Of a stretch of 64,000 nt of DNA, positions 45,601 through 58,009 are shown piece by piece (position 1 is the first letter of the stretch; every line of letters starts with the position of its first letter). The translations under genes and the position numbers were made by a program. The stretch is from positions 11,889,597-11,953,596 of the forward strand of contig NC_063446.1 of the NCBI RefSeq assembly GCF_020379485.1. Direction: 5' to 3'. Origin of the DNA: Brassica napus (lineage: Eukaryota > Streptophyta > Magnoliopsida > Brassicales > Brassicaceae). The notes beneath the pieces were generated by a model. It worked only from the letters and a program-made list of their open reading frames with translations. It had not been told where the DNA came from and searched no databases.

Positions 45601-47302
45601 GCGTCATCTACCTTGAGTGAAGCTCATGGAGACGCTGCGCATTGCTTCACACTCTACGAGATCGAGGAAGCCACAAACAAGTTTGAGAAGCGGATTGGGT
45701 CAGGAGGTTTTGGAATTGTGTACTATGGTTTAACAAAAGATGGGAAAGAGATTGCAGTGAAGGTTCTTGGGAATAACTCGTACCAAGGAAAGAGAGAGTT
45801 CGCTAACGAGGTTACATTACTCTCAAGGATACATCATAGAAACCTTGTGCAGTTTCTTGGTTACTGCCAAGAAGAGGGAAGAAACATGCTCGTGTATGAG
45901 TTCATGCACAATGGGACTTTGAAGGAGCATCTTTACGGTAAAAACATATCCTTCTTACTCTTTATTTGCTGCAACAGTTTCGCTTTTAACGTTATGTTTT
46001 CTTGTTCAGGTGTGGTACCACGAGACAGGAGAATCAGCTGGATCAAACGACTTGAGATAGCTGAAGATGCAGCCAGAGGTTCTTGCGAAACCTTATTACA
46101 AAACAAAACATAAAGAGTTCTTGATCTCTCTGAGTATCTGATTTTGAATGTGTTTGTTGTAGGGATCGAGTATCTTCACACAGGATGTGTTCCAGCGATC
46201 ATACACAGGGATCTCAAGACAAGTAACATCTTACTTGATAAACATATGAGAGCAAAGGTTTCAGACTTCGGTTTGTCGAAACTCGCAGTTGATGGAACCT
46301 CACATGTCTCCAGCATTGTCCGTGGCACAGTTGGATACCTAGACCCTGAGTAAGCTATATACGCATAAACTAGCGCCACATATCTTTAACTTTGACACTA
46401 ACACAATGTTATTATACAGGTACTATATATCGCAGCAGTTAACGGAGAAGAGTGACGTATACAGCTTTGGAGTCATTCTTCTTGAGCTTATATCAGGCCA
46501 AGAAGCCATATCTAATGAAAACTTCGGTGTCAACTGCAGGAACATAGTCCAATGGGTTAGTTTTCATCTTCTAGTTTTTTTGCATTCAGATTTTTGGTTT
46601 TTGTTTTGTTGAGTTCTAATATATAAAGGATTTGGACTTATCCACTTAGGCATGGGTATTTCGGGTATTGGTTTGGTTCGATTTAGTTTGGTTTTCAGTT
46701 TTTTTCGGTTCAAGAAATATAGGATCCGTGTGAAATTTGGTTTGGTTATTTCAGTTTTCGGTTACAAAGTTGGGAACCGGCTAATATCAAAGATAATTCC
46801 GGGTCCAATTCACTTCCGGTTTCACTCCGGTTTTTGGTTAATTCGAGTTTAAAAAATCTGATACTATAATTTAAAGTTGAAAGTTAAGAAAAAATGGTAT
46901 CATAGTTTGTTCGTTTGTTGATCTAGAAAGAGTTTATTATCGGTCTTAAAGTGGATTCGGTTTGGTTTTGTGTAGGCAAAGATGCATATAGACAACGGAG
47001 ACATTAGAGGGATCATAGATCCAGCACTAGCGGAAGATGACTACAGTCTCCAGTCAATGTGGAAGATTGCGGAGAAGGCGTTGCTGTGTGTAAAGCCTCA
47101 CGGGAACATGAGACCGTCGATGTCGGAGGTGCAGAAGGATATACAAGACGCGATAAGGATGGAGAAGGAAGCTTTGGTGGGGAGAGGAGGGATGTCGGAT
47201 GAGTTTTCAAGGAGCTCGGCGCATTCGTCGTCGTTCAACATGGGAATGCGTGATAACTATGTGTCTATTGATGAGTCTGTCTTGACGCCAACAGCTCGGT
47301 AG
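42694..47302 (+). CDS. Malectin-like LRR receptor kinase
   Basis: Fourteen exons close in frame to 933 residues: 42694-42787, 42972-43503, 43905-44413, 44496-44628, 44707-44778, 44863-44931, 45016-45087, 45168-45233, 45326-45489, 45566-45937, 46010-46078, 46163-46349, 46420-46555 and 46976-47302. In order it has a signal peptide ([13 protein letters not shown]), a malectin-like domain (about 33-390), short LRRs encoded about one per exon in exons 5-8, a transmembrane helix ([20 protein letters not shown], about 533-556) and a kinase domain. The kinase has [29 protein letters not shown] and DFGLSKL, so it should be active. It would sense a cell-wall or apoplastic signal at the plasma membrane; the ligand is unknown. 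Matches At2g37050 by order. Confidence 0.95.
46645..46870. repeat. Transposon-like repeat in receptor-kinase intron 13
   Basis: TTAGGCATGGGTATTTCGGG followed by repeated GGTTTGGTT and TTTCGGTT words resembles the arms of the TAGGNCTGGG hAT elements. No second end or duplication was found, so it is a truncated or degraded copy. It accounts for much of the longest intron in the 3' half of the gene. Confidence 0.5.
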
Positions 47303-49526
47303 TTGAGGAGGAGTGGAGGATTCGGGTTTTGTATAGAATGCATGATGCTTGCAATCACTCATGTGCTTTCACGTTGTTTGGTATTTTTTCTTTTTAATTG
47401 ATATTTTTTTTTAGTTTTTGAGGGTAACACTATGGTTTTGGAGACTCGAGCTTGCCAGAAACGCTTCGAGCTGTTTTTTTATAACTTCTTGGTAGTCATT
47501 TGGGGTTTGTGAAATATATTAATGTTATTATATTCCACGTTAAGTTTTAACTCGAAAATTATTTCTCGTTCTTTTTGTTTTAAATTGTAAAATTGAATTC
47601 CGTGAATTTTATAGTCATTTTTATAATAGTTTTGATTGAGATGAACATTTGAAATCTTCTCTAAATTAATCGTGGAGCATTACAACATGTTTTCATAGTT
47701 ATGTGTTATCACGAAAATGATTTTTAGAATTGTTAGAAAAATAAGGTGGTCTATATAAATATATAATATGTTTTTTATTAAAATAAGTATCAAATTAATT
47801 AGCAATGTACAAAATAATTTTTTTTTCTTAAATAAAAACTACGGAACCTAATATGGTTAACAAATATATGACAATTAGTGATTATGAATAATACATATTT
47901 GATAATAATTTGTTTAACCTCTCTTTTTTTGTTTAATTTTATACTATTAAAATAAATTAAACAATCACACTACGCATATAAAAAAAATATTTAGATTTTT
48001 TTTATATGTTATATTTTTAATTTTTTAAAACGACTATAAATTACTAAAATTCGTAAAAGTCAAACTTTGAAAATTTTGTGATCAATGGTTTAACTTTTTT
48101 TGTTCAAGCAAGATACAAATGATCATATATCGTAGAGGTGGGCGTTCGGATACACGTTCGGGTTCGTATCTTCGTATCGGGTATTTCAGTATAAAGATAT
48201 AGAACCTGTTCGGGTATTTCTACACTTCGAGTTGGGTTCGGCTATTTTATGTTTGGGTTATGATATTTTGGGTAGGGTTCAGATATTTAAATTTTGAAAA
48301 AAAAAAATAAATTATTCATTGTTAAAGTTTTTTTGTATTTAAAATATATTTTAACTTAACTAGTTTTCTAATTTTTAAAAGATTAAACTATTAATAGGCT
48401 TGGAGATAAAGACACTAATTTAGTTGTTGTTTTGAAATTTTGGTTGCAACTTTTGTTAATGTAAGAACCAAGAGCTTGATATATATTTTAAGTGAGTAGC
48501 AAATGTTTTTGTCCATAATTATATGTATATTAACTAATTTTGAGCAATAAACATCATTAATATATAAATTTTGAATAAAATGAGAGAAGTAAACTATAAA
48601 TATACGGTTAAATATACTTATGTTTGGTTATCTTCGGATATCTATTTGGGTTAGGATATTACCTGTTCGGATTCATATATTACTCGAACTGTGAAATAAG
48701 TAATTTTTGTTGTTGTTCTAGAATTAGATGATTTTTATACCGAGCTGGTGAATAGATACTAGATAGATATTTATATTTCGAGTCTGTACTTATATTTTAT
48801 AACAGCTTGATATAATAGATTTGAACACTAACATGTTAATATAGTTTGCCGGTGATTTTTTTTTCAAAATTTTGATTCTTAAATATGTATCTAGAGTGAA
48901 AATAATTTTTACAGATGTCTTTTTTTTTTTAAATTGACACTTATGTAATTCACCGAATTCATTGAAAAAGTTAAGAAAAATAAACTTAAATCATATCAAT
49001 GAAACAAAGACGAGAACGAAAACACAATTTTATAGAGGTAGAAAATGAAATCACTTATGGAGAGTCAATATTAAACAAATTGAAAGCAGAAAACCTAATC
49101 CCCTTTTTGTCATTATACAATCGATGTTGCCTATTTGGTTCTGGTGATTTGTGTCAGCCGCAAAACTTAATTTCTTTCTGTGCATATGAAGTCTTAAAAA
49201 TAATTAAAATGAAATAAAATATGTTAACTCTTCAACAACAATGATATATTTAAGAGACCAACATTTGTATTCGTCATTTTATAATCGATAAATATTGCAA
49301 TATTGCAAAATGTTCAAACCATTTAATATATAAACATTATAAAAACTCACCTCATGTGCGGATTATCATCTAGTATGATAGTAGTTGTCATCCTTAGAGA
49401 GTGAAAAAAGTAAAATCTTTCTATTTTCTCCTCTACAATAGAGTAACTCTATTATAAAGTAAACCTTTGGAACAAAACTTACCCTATAATAAAGTTACTA
49501 CATTTTTATGAGAATTATAGAAAAAA
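47303..49526. other. Gene-free stretch with a hAT-like fragment
   Basis: After the receptor-kinase 3' end, about 48132-48740 starts with TAGAGGTGGGCGTTCGG and contains repeated TTCGGGTA words, resembling a one-ended hAT copy. The remainder is AT-rich. The open frame at 48999-49217 has no family character. Confidence 0.5.
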
Positions 49527-49783
49527 TGTTATGAATCATGAAGTGGATGGTCCATAACCTAGACCATACAAGTTCAAGACTAGAGTCCATTGGGGGTTTA
49601 CATCCAGCCACATGGAAGACCCATTCAACCTTAGTCTTTATGAGTTTGATCATGTCATTATGTAGAGTATCTTTGTAATCAATTATCCCTTTGACTCTAC
49701 CTTGTATGAACCACTATATATAGTGGTGTAAGCAATAAGAAAGATACAACACATTCTCACAAACCTTCTCTCAAATCTTAACA
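49527..49783 (+). repeat. 5' LTR of copia element 2
   Basis: It begins TGTTATGAATCATG and ends TCTTAACA, directly followed by the primer-binding site. A TATATATAGTGG box near 49712-49723 is a likely promoter element, present in both LTRs. Confidence 0.93.
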
Positions 49784-49798
49784 CGTTATCAGCACGAG
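49784..49798 (+). other. Primer-binding site, copia element 2
   Basis: CGTTATCAGCACGAG directly after the LTR is the same half-tRNA-Met type site as in element 1. Confidence 0.8.
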
Positions 49799-51829
49799 AC
49801 TCTCTCCACCTGAGCAATCCCATCCGCCGGCGATCATCTCTTTTCCGGCCATCTCTTCCGGCCCTCAGCCTTGCTCCGCCGGCCAAGTCTATCCCTCTCA
49901 CGGTTTTCCGGCCAGCTCCTCCACCTCTCTCTCAACCAGCTCATCCGCGGATCAGCTCTCTCTCACGGTGGTCCATTCAGATCAATTTGGTGTTTTCTTA
50001 AAGGTAAACTAATCTATCCATAAAATCTAAGAACACCACATATCTGAATCCTGATTATTAGATCTATTTGAATCATAAAACTTATAAAAATCTATAGATC
50101 TAAAATTATCACAAATATTAATCTTGAATCTAAGATCTATATGAATCTTGATTCTAAAATTATTTGAATCTCTAAAGATCTAAGAATCTCTAAAAATTTA
50201 TAAAACTTATTAATAATCTAAGATCTATATGAATCTTGTTTCTAAGAACTATTTGAAATTATAAAAGATATTAGAGAAAATCATAAACCCTTTTTAGCTA
50301 GCAAGCCTTAAAATTGGTTCCCCTTTCTCCTATTTTGATCCGGATTGACTAAAGGATTGAAACCCATAATCTTTGTTTGGCCGTATTACCGGCTGTATAG
50401 CCGGATGAATAAGCTGGCCATCAAAATCTTAATCCCATTTGATGTGCTTACCGATCCAAATCGGCCCTTATCCACATCAAAATCTCAAATCCCCTTGTTT
50501 GTTTTATAACCGGATATGTATCTTGATGGCCATTATACATATCAATTCTCTAAATCCTTTTTGCTTGATTTTTATCAATCCCCTAAACTCTAAGCAATAA
50601 TCGGCTGAACCTCTAAATCCAAATCCGGCCATGATTTTTTTTCCGGCCATGACCTTTTCCGGCCACAATCTTTTCAGCCATAATCTTTCAGTCAAACCCA
50701 AAGATATCAAAACTTAAATCCTAATCAATGCATATCTTTGACCATTGATGTTTTATATTGTAACTAATCAAAATTTAAAACTTTTATGATTGTTTTAAAT
50801 GCATATCTTTGACTAGGTAGTATTTATCAAAATATTATAACATATAGTCTTGATTTAAATAGTTATGACATAGGCTAAAATAAATACTAAGTTGAAATCA
50901 TTTGATTACATAGTTGTTTGTCAAAATTTATCTAAATCTAAACCGGCCTTGAAATCGGTTCATTATAGTTTGAACAAATGATATAAATTTATCTTGATCT
51001 AAAAACCAACCTTGAAAACTGATTTTGTGATGATTGAATTATATACTGATCATATATACATACCTGATAGCATCTATTAGATCAAACATGGATTAGTAAA
51101 TTGTTAGATCATACACATATCATGAACTGATCATTTCTATGCATCCGCTTGTCATATAGTTTTATTAAAACTGAGCATGCATACATATAATAGATCATTC
51201 TAATCATGGGGCATTTAAAATAAAATCTAAATTGGTTCATATTGCTTGCATCTAATTAGATTAAATTGGTTATTTTTAAAGTTAAACATGTTTGTTTAAT
51301 TTGAAAACATAAACCAGCTTTGAAACCGATTGATTGAAAATCTAATTGAATTTGTTCTAGACATATCCTGAAAATTATAAAATTTTCTTGTCTTGGTTTA
51401 CCCTGTAAAAGGGGGGAAGGAATCAGTTTTTACTTTATGATCTTTGAAAACCAAATATCCTCATGCATTAGGAATCACATATAGATTGTTTAAGTCCAAT
51501 GCTTAGTTCTGAACATGCATTCAGCTATTTCTTGATCCATGCATTTGCTTGATTTCATCCATCTTGCTTGATCTCATTTAATAAAATGATGATTGATCCT
51601 TATTCAAATTCTAAAGGGCCTTAATACACTATATATATAATCAATCCAATTTGAATTATAATTAAAAGGATTACTAGATGCAATGATCAATTGATCATTC
51701 TCATACTAAGATTGCTTAAGCAAATATATTATATGATTTGGGGGAAAGCCTTATTGAAATAATATACATTGATTTATTCTATTGTTTACATAGAATTCTG
51801 AGTGCTTGAATTACTCGTTAAATATTCAG
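49799..51829 (+). other. Long leader of copia element 2
   Basis: About 2 kb without a coding frame separates the primer-binding site from gag, longer than in element 1. The proximal part is CT-rich with repeated CCGGCCA words (to about 49960). The distal part is AT-rich with repeated AGATCTA and TTGAATCT words. Confidence 0.6.
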
Positions 51830-52486
51830 ATGTAGAGATTTGAACCCTCAGATTACTCTGCCCTAAATCTCTCTGGAGATAATTACCTAGAATGGGTAAA
51901 GAATACTCTTGTTGCCCTGAGATCCAGAGGACTCGGACAATGCATCAATGAGTACAATGATATCATTGACAGTGAAAGGCATAGAGCTATAACGATTATT
52001 CGTTATCATCTCACTGAGGAATTAAGAGACTTGTATCTCCATGTTGAGGATCCTTGTGACCTTTGGTTACAGTTAAGGAAAAGGTTCAAACCGGTATCAT
52101 GGTAAAAGGCCAACCATGAATGGGAGATCCTCAGATTCCAGGATTTTGAATCCGTGGACAAATATAATTCTGCTCTGATGGATATTGCTTATAGTCTTGA
52201 ACTATGTGGTGAAAGGATAACACATTATTCTTTATTATATAAGACCTACTCCACATTCCATCCAAAGGATGTGCTGTTGCTACACACGGCTAAGAAGTTC
52301 ACCACTTATAATGACCTTTTGTCATATCTTTTGGCTTCTGAACAAAGAAAGCAGAAAATCAAAGATACCATCAACAGATTTGACAAGCTTCAGAAAAGAT
52401 ACATTGAGCTAAAGAATAATGAGATGAGGCCTCCTATAGCTGATGAAGCTGAAGTTGAGCGCCATATGGCAACACATGCATTGTGA
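51830..52486 (+). pseudogene. Copia gag of element 2
   Basis: A gag-like frame begins ATG-TAG at 51830, so codon 2 is already a stop. It continues with LNLSGDNYLEWVKNTLVALR and a UBN2-type region (EILRFQDFESVDKYNSAL), reaching TGA at 52486 after about 219 codons. A second in-frame stop follows KRFKPVSW. No zinc knuckle remains. The two stops show it is dead. Confidence 0.85.
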
Positions 52487-54175
52487 AGGCCATATTATAT
52501 AATTGTCTTTTGACATTCTCATTTTCATGTTTCCTGAGTTTATGTTTCATGAATTGCTTTGATACTTTGCTTTATACACGACTTCATTAATAAAATGAAT
52601 TACTTTGAGTTCATCATTATCTTATTCAAACTGTTGTTTGATAAGAAACTATATATATATACCTTTATTGTGCCAAGATAAATATGATTGAGGATTAAAC
52701 CCCAACTCACTTTTCCAAAGAGTTCAAAGAAGCCTTTGACAAATGGCACGACATGCTCTGCCATCCAGGCTCAGTTATAAAATACTCTTGAACTCAACTG
52801 GACATTCCTTAAAAGAAAAGAAAAGAAGCTCGACCAAGGCTTTGCCTAAATGACATTATATTCACCCTATAAGGTCTATTGAATTAAGAAGAAAAATGGT
52901 TTCCAACAATGGACAAAAGGGAATAAGAGTACCTAAATTAAAATCGCCTAAGTGGTCGAGACTACATTCTCTATTGATCTAGTGATCAATATGATATTAG
53001 GCAAATAGCCAGGGCAATCATGTTTGATTAACCCACGAAATTTATCACTTAGATGGCATTACCATACTTAGCCATTCGGATTATGATGCAAATATTTAAA
53101 AGGGCACAAATGTTATCCCATAAGATTTCACGTGTGTGCAATATATCTATGCACAAGGGAATTTATTATCCCAAGCACCACGAATTTAAGTATGTTCATG
53201 AGGGGGAGTGAGGACAAATCCCATGATACATGACCATACTAAAATCCGTGAAACATGGTCCACAACCATATTACATATTGGTTGAATTTGATATAAAGAC
53301 CATTACCTATAAGGTTCAAATTCCAAAAGTCCATATGTTTGTGGACACCATGAGTTATAAAAGAATGAACATGCATCAGGCCATAGTAATTATATCAGGC
53401 CATATAAGTGATCATAGATATTCCCAGCTCAGACTGATACGGGTCATGAGTCCAGACATATATCATCTTAAGATATTATGAAAGAATCCACCACAAATAT
53501 ATGTTCCATCTAAGATCATGTGATTTTAGAATCTCATAAAGAGGATTGGGAATATATGTTGGATATATATACTTTGTCCATAAGTTTAAAATAAACCTTG
53601 AACAAAATGGGTGATCTAATTATAGACCAAGGAACAAGGATTACATAAGGTTTATGAATCCGAATATCCAACAATGAAAGGAGAAAAGTAATAAGCTGGT
53701 ATAAAAAATGATAAAGAATGGTATCTACCATCTGGTATCAACCATCAATGTCTTGGCAAAGATCCTCGGACTAGAAAATAATTTATAGACGTCCATATGC
53801 TACAATGATAGCAAAATAAAATGCCAGACACATTGACCCGAGAGAAAGAATGACTATGTCATCCCAGCTTAGCACCACACGGTTTTGATGTCTTAAAGAC
53901 ACAACCAAGTTGCTACAAATTCTATATAAGATAGACCAAATAAATGTTCCAAATAAAGTTCCATAAATTATAAGGAACCTCAGAAAGAAAGAAATGTGCA
54001 TGAGATAAAATCCGAGTTTTATTAAAGGAAACCATTCCAGATATTGAGATATAAGGCTGGCCAGCGGAACAACTAGGTACCATACCATATAGCTTGGGAC
54101 GCCAAGTTATAAGGTTATTAAGGTCCTAGATAATGAAATCTCAAATTGATTTATACCATGTCTGGAACTAAAAGG

Positions 54176-54218
<43 letters not shown>

Positions 54219-54950
54219 TGTGTCGACACATACATTCATAGAAAATGCGCAAGTATGTAGCACATGAATACAAAGATAAGTATCGAGGATCATAAACCCA
54301 CACAAGAGTACTCATAATGAATAATGAAAGAAACGTGGGGTTTAAAATGATATATAAAAGGCGTATTGTATTGGCCATGAATATGTAAACGCCATATGAT
54401 GCCCAGTGAATATATAAATCCTGAAAGAAGGATAAATCGTGAGACAGACCGGGAAAGGTCTATATAATCCAATGTGGTGGATACTACTAAATATTTCACT
54501 ACTAATGATGTCTGGAAGAAATTCAAAAGATGTAGTATGCTATATATGACTCACTGGATGATGATGATAATATTATTGGTACCAAAAAGTTTACCAAACG
54601 GTATTGAGCTCAGAATCAAAAGATGAGAAAAGAAGTTCTCTTGAACAGCATTTTCCTAAAGTTGTTCATGGACTGAATTAAATTACTACATGTAAGCAAG
54701 TGAAGAGTTCTATAAGAACAATTCAAATCAGTCCATAGAAGAATTTTAAATTCCTTGTGTTTTATACTAACCAGCCTAAGATAGGTTAAATGGTTATTCA
54801 TTAAACCTTAGAAAAGGTTATAGACCATCACCACAAATTAGCCAAATTTTGGTAATACTTATGGTTGGTCGAATTCTCAGCATGAACCAACCAAGCTGTG
54901 GTATGAATGAATAAGCTATCATAGAGATAAGCTATAAGATCGAAGCTCAT
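52487..54950 (+). pseudogene. Decayed pol region of copia element 2
   Basis: No long frame with protease, integrase or reverse-transcriptase signatures survives. Short pieces such as the 53230-53481 frame are compatible with broken polyprotein but not diagnostic. The region is inferred to be pol only from its place between gag and RNase H. Confidence 0.5.
54179..54216. repeat. TA microsatellite
   Basis: About 19 uninterrupted TA units lie within the decayed pol region of copia element 2. Likely to vary in length between individuals. Confidence 0.95.
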
Positions 54951-54989
54951 CTTTTGAACAAAAGCTATAGGACCACATTATGCGTCCAT

Positions 54990-55242
54990 ATGCGACCCAA
55001 CGGGTCCGACCATCATATATGAAGATAATGCAGCTTGCATTGCTCAACTCAAAGACGGGTATATCAAAGGTGACCGAACCAAACATATTCTGCCCAAGTT
55101 CTTCTTTACCCATGAGTTGCAGAAAGCTGGAGAGGTCAACGTCCTTCAGATCCGGTCTAGTGAAAACTCAGCCGACCTCTTCACCAAATCATTGCCCTCT
55201 TACACATTCAGGAAGTTCACGCAACAAGATTGGCACGCGTAG
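54990..55242 (+). pseudogene. Copia RNase H C-terminal remnant
   Basis: An open piece encodes IIYEDNAACIAQLKDGYIKG, GDRTKHILPKFFFTHELQKA and NSADLFTKSLPSYTFRK before a TAG stop. It is the RNase H C-terminus, closely resembling that of element 1. The N-terminal half with the first catalytic aspartate is missing or unrecognisable. Confidence 0.88.
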
Positions 55243-55282
55243 ACTCAAGGACCTTCGGTGATGTCCAAATCAGGGGGAGTAA

Positions 55283-55416
55283 TGTGTGTTGTACTCTTTT
55301 TCCTTTCTCTGGTTTCCCTTTTTACCACATTGGGTTTTGGGTTTTCCGGGAGAGGTTTTAATGAGGCAACATTAGCACGTTACAAACCCTATATGGTTAT
55401 GGCATCCAAGGGGGAG
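55283..55416 (+). other. Conserved 3' noncoding block and polypurine tract
   Basis: GTTGTACTCTTTTTCC, GGGTTTTCC and AGGTTTTAATGAGGCAAC recur in the order seen in element 1 (1625-1745). AAGGGGGAG (55408-55416) directly precedes the 3' LTR. Confidence 0.75.
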
Positions 55417-55673
55417 TGTTATGACTTATGAAGTGGATGGTCCATAACCTAGACCATACAAGTTCAAGACTAGAGTCCATTGGGAGTTTACATCCAGCCA
55501 CATGGAAGACCCATTCAACCTTAGTCTTTATGAGTTTGACTATGTCATTATGTATAGTATCTTTGTAATCAATTCCCTCTTTGACTCCACCTTATATGAA
55601 CTACTATATATAGTGGTGTAAGCAATAAAAAAGATACAATACATTCTCACAAATCTTCTCTCAAATCTTAACA
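55417..55673 (+). repeat. 3' LTR of copia element 2
   Basis: It begins TGTTATGACTTATG and ends TCTTAACA; partner of 49527-49783. Confidence 0.93.
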
Positions 55674-56171
55674 ACAAAATAGATATGAATGGGAGATGGT
55701 CTTACCGACATGTTTATTATTTGTATATCCAGCAACAAAGAAATATAATTTAATCCGTCCGTAATATCATGATTTTCTTTTAGACAGTGCTAACTAAGCA
55801 ACATTTTTTTATGTTAAAAAAATGATTTAACTTTGGTTATAACAAAAGTTGTTAAACGTGGTGTTATCTAAGACCATCTGCATTAGTGAACCCCTTATCG
55901 GGGTTCATAAGATTTTTTTATTAATTTTTTGATGGGACCATAAATAGTGATGAACCTCTACCTATTGTGCTGCTGCATTGGTGAATCTGAAAAAGGGGTT
56001 CATAGAAATAAAATAATATTTTTTTATTTTTTAAAGTTTTCAATATATGACAATACATGAATAAAATATAATAATTTTTAAAATATTTTTTTTTTTAAGA
56101 TAGATTACATAAACAAATTTATTACAAAAACATATTATTGAATACTTTGAGAATTCTTGAACATACAAATA

Positions 56172-57461
56172 TTATTCATCTTCGTTACCAAATTTTTGCC
56201 AAACATTTTCAACTAAATCAGCTTTCAAACGATCATGTTTCTCTGAATCCCGAAGATCATTGCGAATGCCTAGCATATTACCGATATTAAAACTTGTTCT
56301 ACTTTTCACCTTGGAACTTCTGCTTGTCTCTCCCGACTCGAACTGAGATGTATCGGTTAGAGTGTATCCGCCTCGTTCGTTCTCTACTATCATATTGTGC
56401 AATATGACACAAGTTCTCATAATCTGTCCTATTTTTTCCTTGTCCCATAGTAGAACTGGGTTTTTAACTATTGCAAACCTTGCTTGCAATACTCCAAAAG
56501 CCCGTTCAACATCTTTTCTGGTGGATTCTTGACGTTCGGCAAATAGCTCTGCTTTAGGACCTTGAGGAAGTCGGATGGATTGGATAAATGTTGCCCAGTT
56601 TGGATAGATTCCGTCAGTAAGGTAGTATGCCATACGATATGTGTGGTTGTTGACCTTGAACTTAACTTTTGGTGCTCGACCTTGTAAAATGTCATCAAAA
56701 ACTGGTGACCGATCAAGAACATTGATATCGTTGAGAGTACCTGGCAAGCCAAAAAATGCGTGCCATATCCATAGATCTTGTGATGCCACAACTTCTAAGA
56801 CAATTGTCGGCTTCCCTGAACCACGTGTGTACTGGCCTTTCCAAGCCATTGGGCAGTTTTTCCACTGCCAATGCATACAGTCGATCGAGCCTATCATACC
56901 TGGAAACCCGCGTGCCTCTCCAAGATCGAGTAATCGTTGAAGATCCTCCGGTGTAGGTCTTCTTAGATACTCATTTCCAAACAAATGTATTATTCCGTTA
57001 GTAAAATTTTCCAAACATAAACGTGATGTACTCTCACCAAGTCGGAGATATTCGTCATACATATCTCCCGATTGACCATATGCCAGTATACGTATAGCCG
57101 CTGTACATTTTTGAAGTGCAGAAAGTCCGTACCTGCCGTGAGCATTTCTTCTTTGCTGAAAGTATGGAACTTCATTACTTAGGCGATCGACAATGCGAAG
57201 GAACAATGGCTTGTTCATTCGAAAACGCCGCCTAAACATGTCTGCTGAATATGTAGGATGATCACTAAAATAGTCGTCCCAGAGCTGTTTCTGTCCTTGT
57301 TCTCGATCTCTTTCGATATAAGCTCGTCTATTCCGGGTGTTGGCTTGAACATTAATGATTGAATCGATGAAATTATCAACATGTTGATCCACAATTTCTT
57401 CTAAGGCTTCATTTAGAATTTCATCTACTTCATCACTTTCATCACTTGACGAGGTCGACAT
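56172..57461 (-). CDS. PIF/Harbinger DDE transposase (HARBI1-like)
   Basis: An intact 429-codon frame from the ATG at 57461 to 56172 encodes a DDE_Tnp_4-type transposase. Codons further upstream lack an ATG. Candidate catalytic residues are D194 in IGSIDCMHW, D245 in GTLNDINVL or D283 in YLTDGIYP, and E319 in KDVERAFGVLQ. The N-terminus is acidic and the DNA-binding helical region lies around residues 60-150 (MFRRRFRMNKPLFLRIVDRL). It would cut and paste the element at TWA sites, needing the Myb-like partner for nuclear import and DNA binding. With no stop or frameshift, it may be expressed. Confidence 0.95.
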   Translation of the reverse strand: MSTSSSDESDEVDEILNEALEEIVDQHVDNFIDSIINVQANTRNRRAYIERDREQGQKQLWDDYFSDHPTYSADMFRRRFRMNKPLFLRIVDRLSNEVPYFQQRRNAHGRYGLSALQKCTAAIRILAYGQSGDMYDEYLRLGESTSRLCLENFTNGIIHLFGNEYLRRPTPEDLQRLLDLGEARGFPGMIGSIDCMHWQWKNCPMAWKGQYTRGSGKPTIVLEVVASQDLWIWHAFFGLPGTLNDINVLDRSPVFDDILQGRAPKVKFKVNNHTYRMAYYLTDGIYPNWATFIQSIRLPQGPKAELFAERQESTRKDVERAFGVLQARFAIVKNPVLLWDKEKIGQIMRTCVILHNMIVENERGGYTLTDTSQFESGETSRSSKVKSRTSFNIGNMLGIRNDLRDSEKHDRLKADLVENVWQKFGNEDE

Positions 57462-57728
57462 TGTTTTCCGTTTTTTGTAAATTTGGTCAAGTGTTTTGGA
57501 AAGAAAAACACTTTTGGTATTTTTGGAAAGTGAAAAGATAGACAATTGTTTTGGAAACAGAGAAATAAATTGTTTGCAGAGAGATAGAAAATGTTATGGT
57601 TTGCAAAGATAATGAAAGATAAAGAAAGATAGGCAATGAGTTTTGATGTTTTTGGTTTCCAGAAACTAGCGAATGATAGTTTTTTTTTTCCTTCTGCTGT
57701 GAAGTTTTTCAGATTATGAAAGACATAG

Positions 57729-57817
57729 TATATATAGAGCATCCATAGAAATACACCCGTGGGTGTTTTGTTTACAAATCCGTGAACCAAGTTTTTAGTA
57801 CATACACCCGTGGGTGT
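57729..57817 (-). promoter_or_regulatory. Transposase promoter with twin palindromes
   Basis: On the minus strand a TATATATA box (57730-57738) lies about 270 bases upstream of the transposase ATG. Just upstream of it are two copies of the perfect palindrome ACACCCGTGGGTGT (57753-57766 and 57804-57817) 51 bases apart, within a short tandem duplication that also repeats CCGTGAA and CAAG. Binding by the element's own proteins or by a host factor is an inference. Confidence 0.6.
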
Positions 57818-58009
57818 CTTCATTGCATCCGTGAAACAAGTGAAAAAGAAGTGTAGTCAGAAGGAAAATGCTACACTTTCCGTCAAACAAACTGAGCAAC
57901 TAGACATAAAACAGACAAAACATAACACTACCCGTGACCTGCAAACTTGTGACTTGATGCCCGTGACCTGCAAAACGAAAAAGAGGAAGGACACAATCAA
58001 GTTAGCGAA

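Larger units (their letters stand above)
49527..55673 (+). mobile_element. Ty1/copia LTR retrotransposon 2, decayed pol
   Basis: This 6147-bp element has 257-bp LTRs at 49527-49783 and 55417-55673. I count about 15 differences, roughly 94% identity, so it is younger than element 1. Flanking bases AAAAA (49522-49526) and ACAAA (55674-55678) would be a target duplication with one mismatch. The primer-binding site, gag and the end of RNase H are recognisable. The middle (52487-54950) is scrambled by stops and indels and lacks a recognisable YVDD reverse transcriptase. It must depend on other elements for movement. Confidence 0.93.

Noticed and set aside
57462..57545. 28-codon upstream extension of the Harbinger transposase
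   Set aside because: No ATG starts it (TTG at 57545); the first ATG is at 57461.
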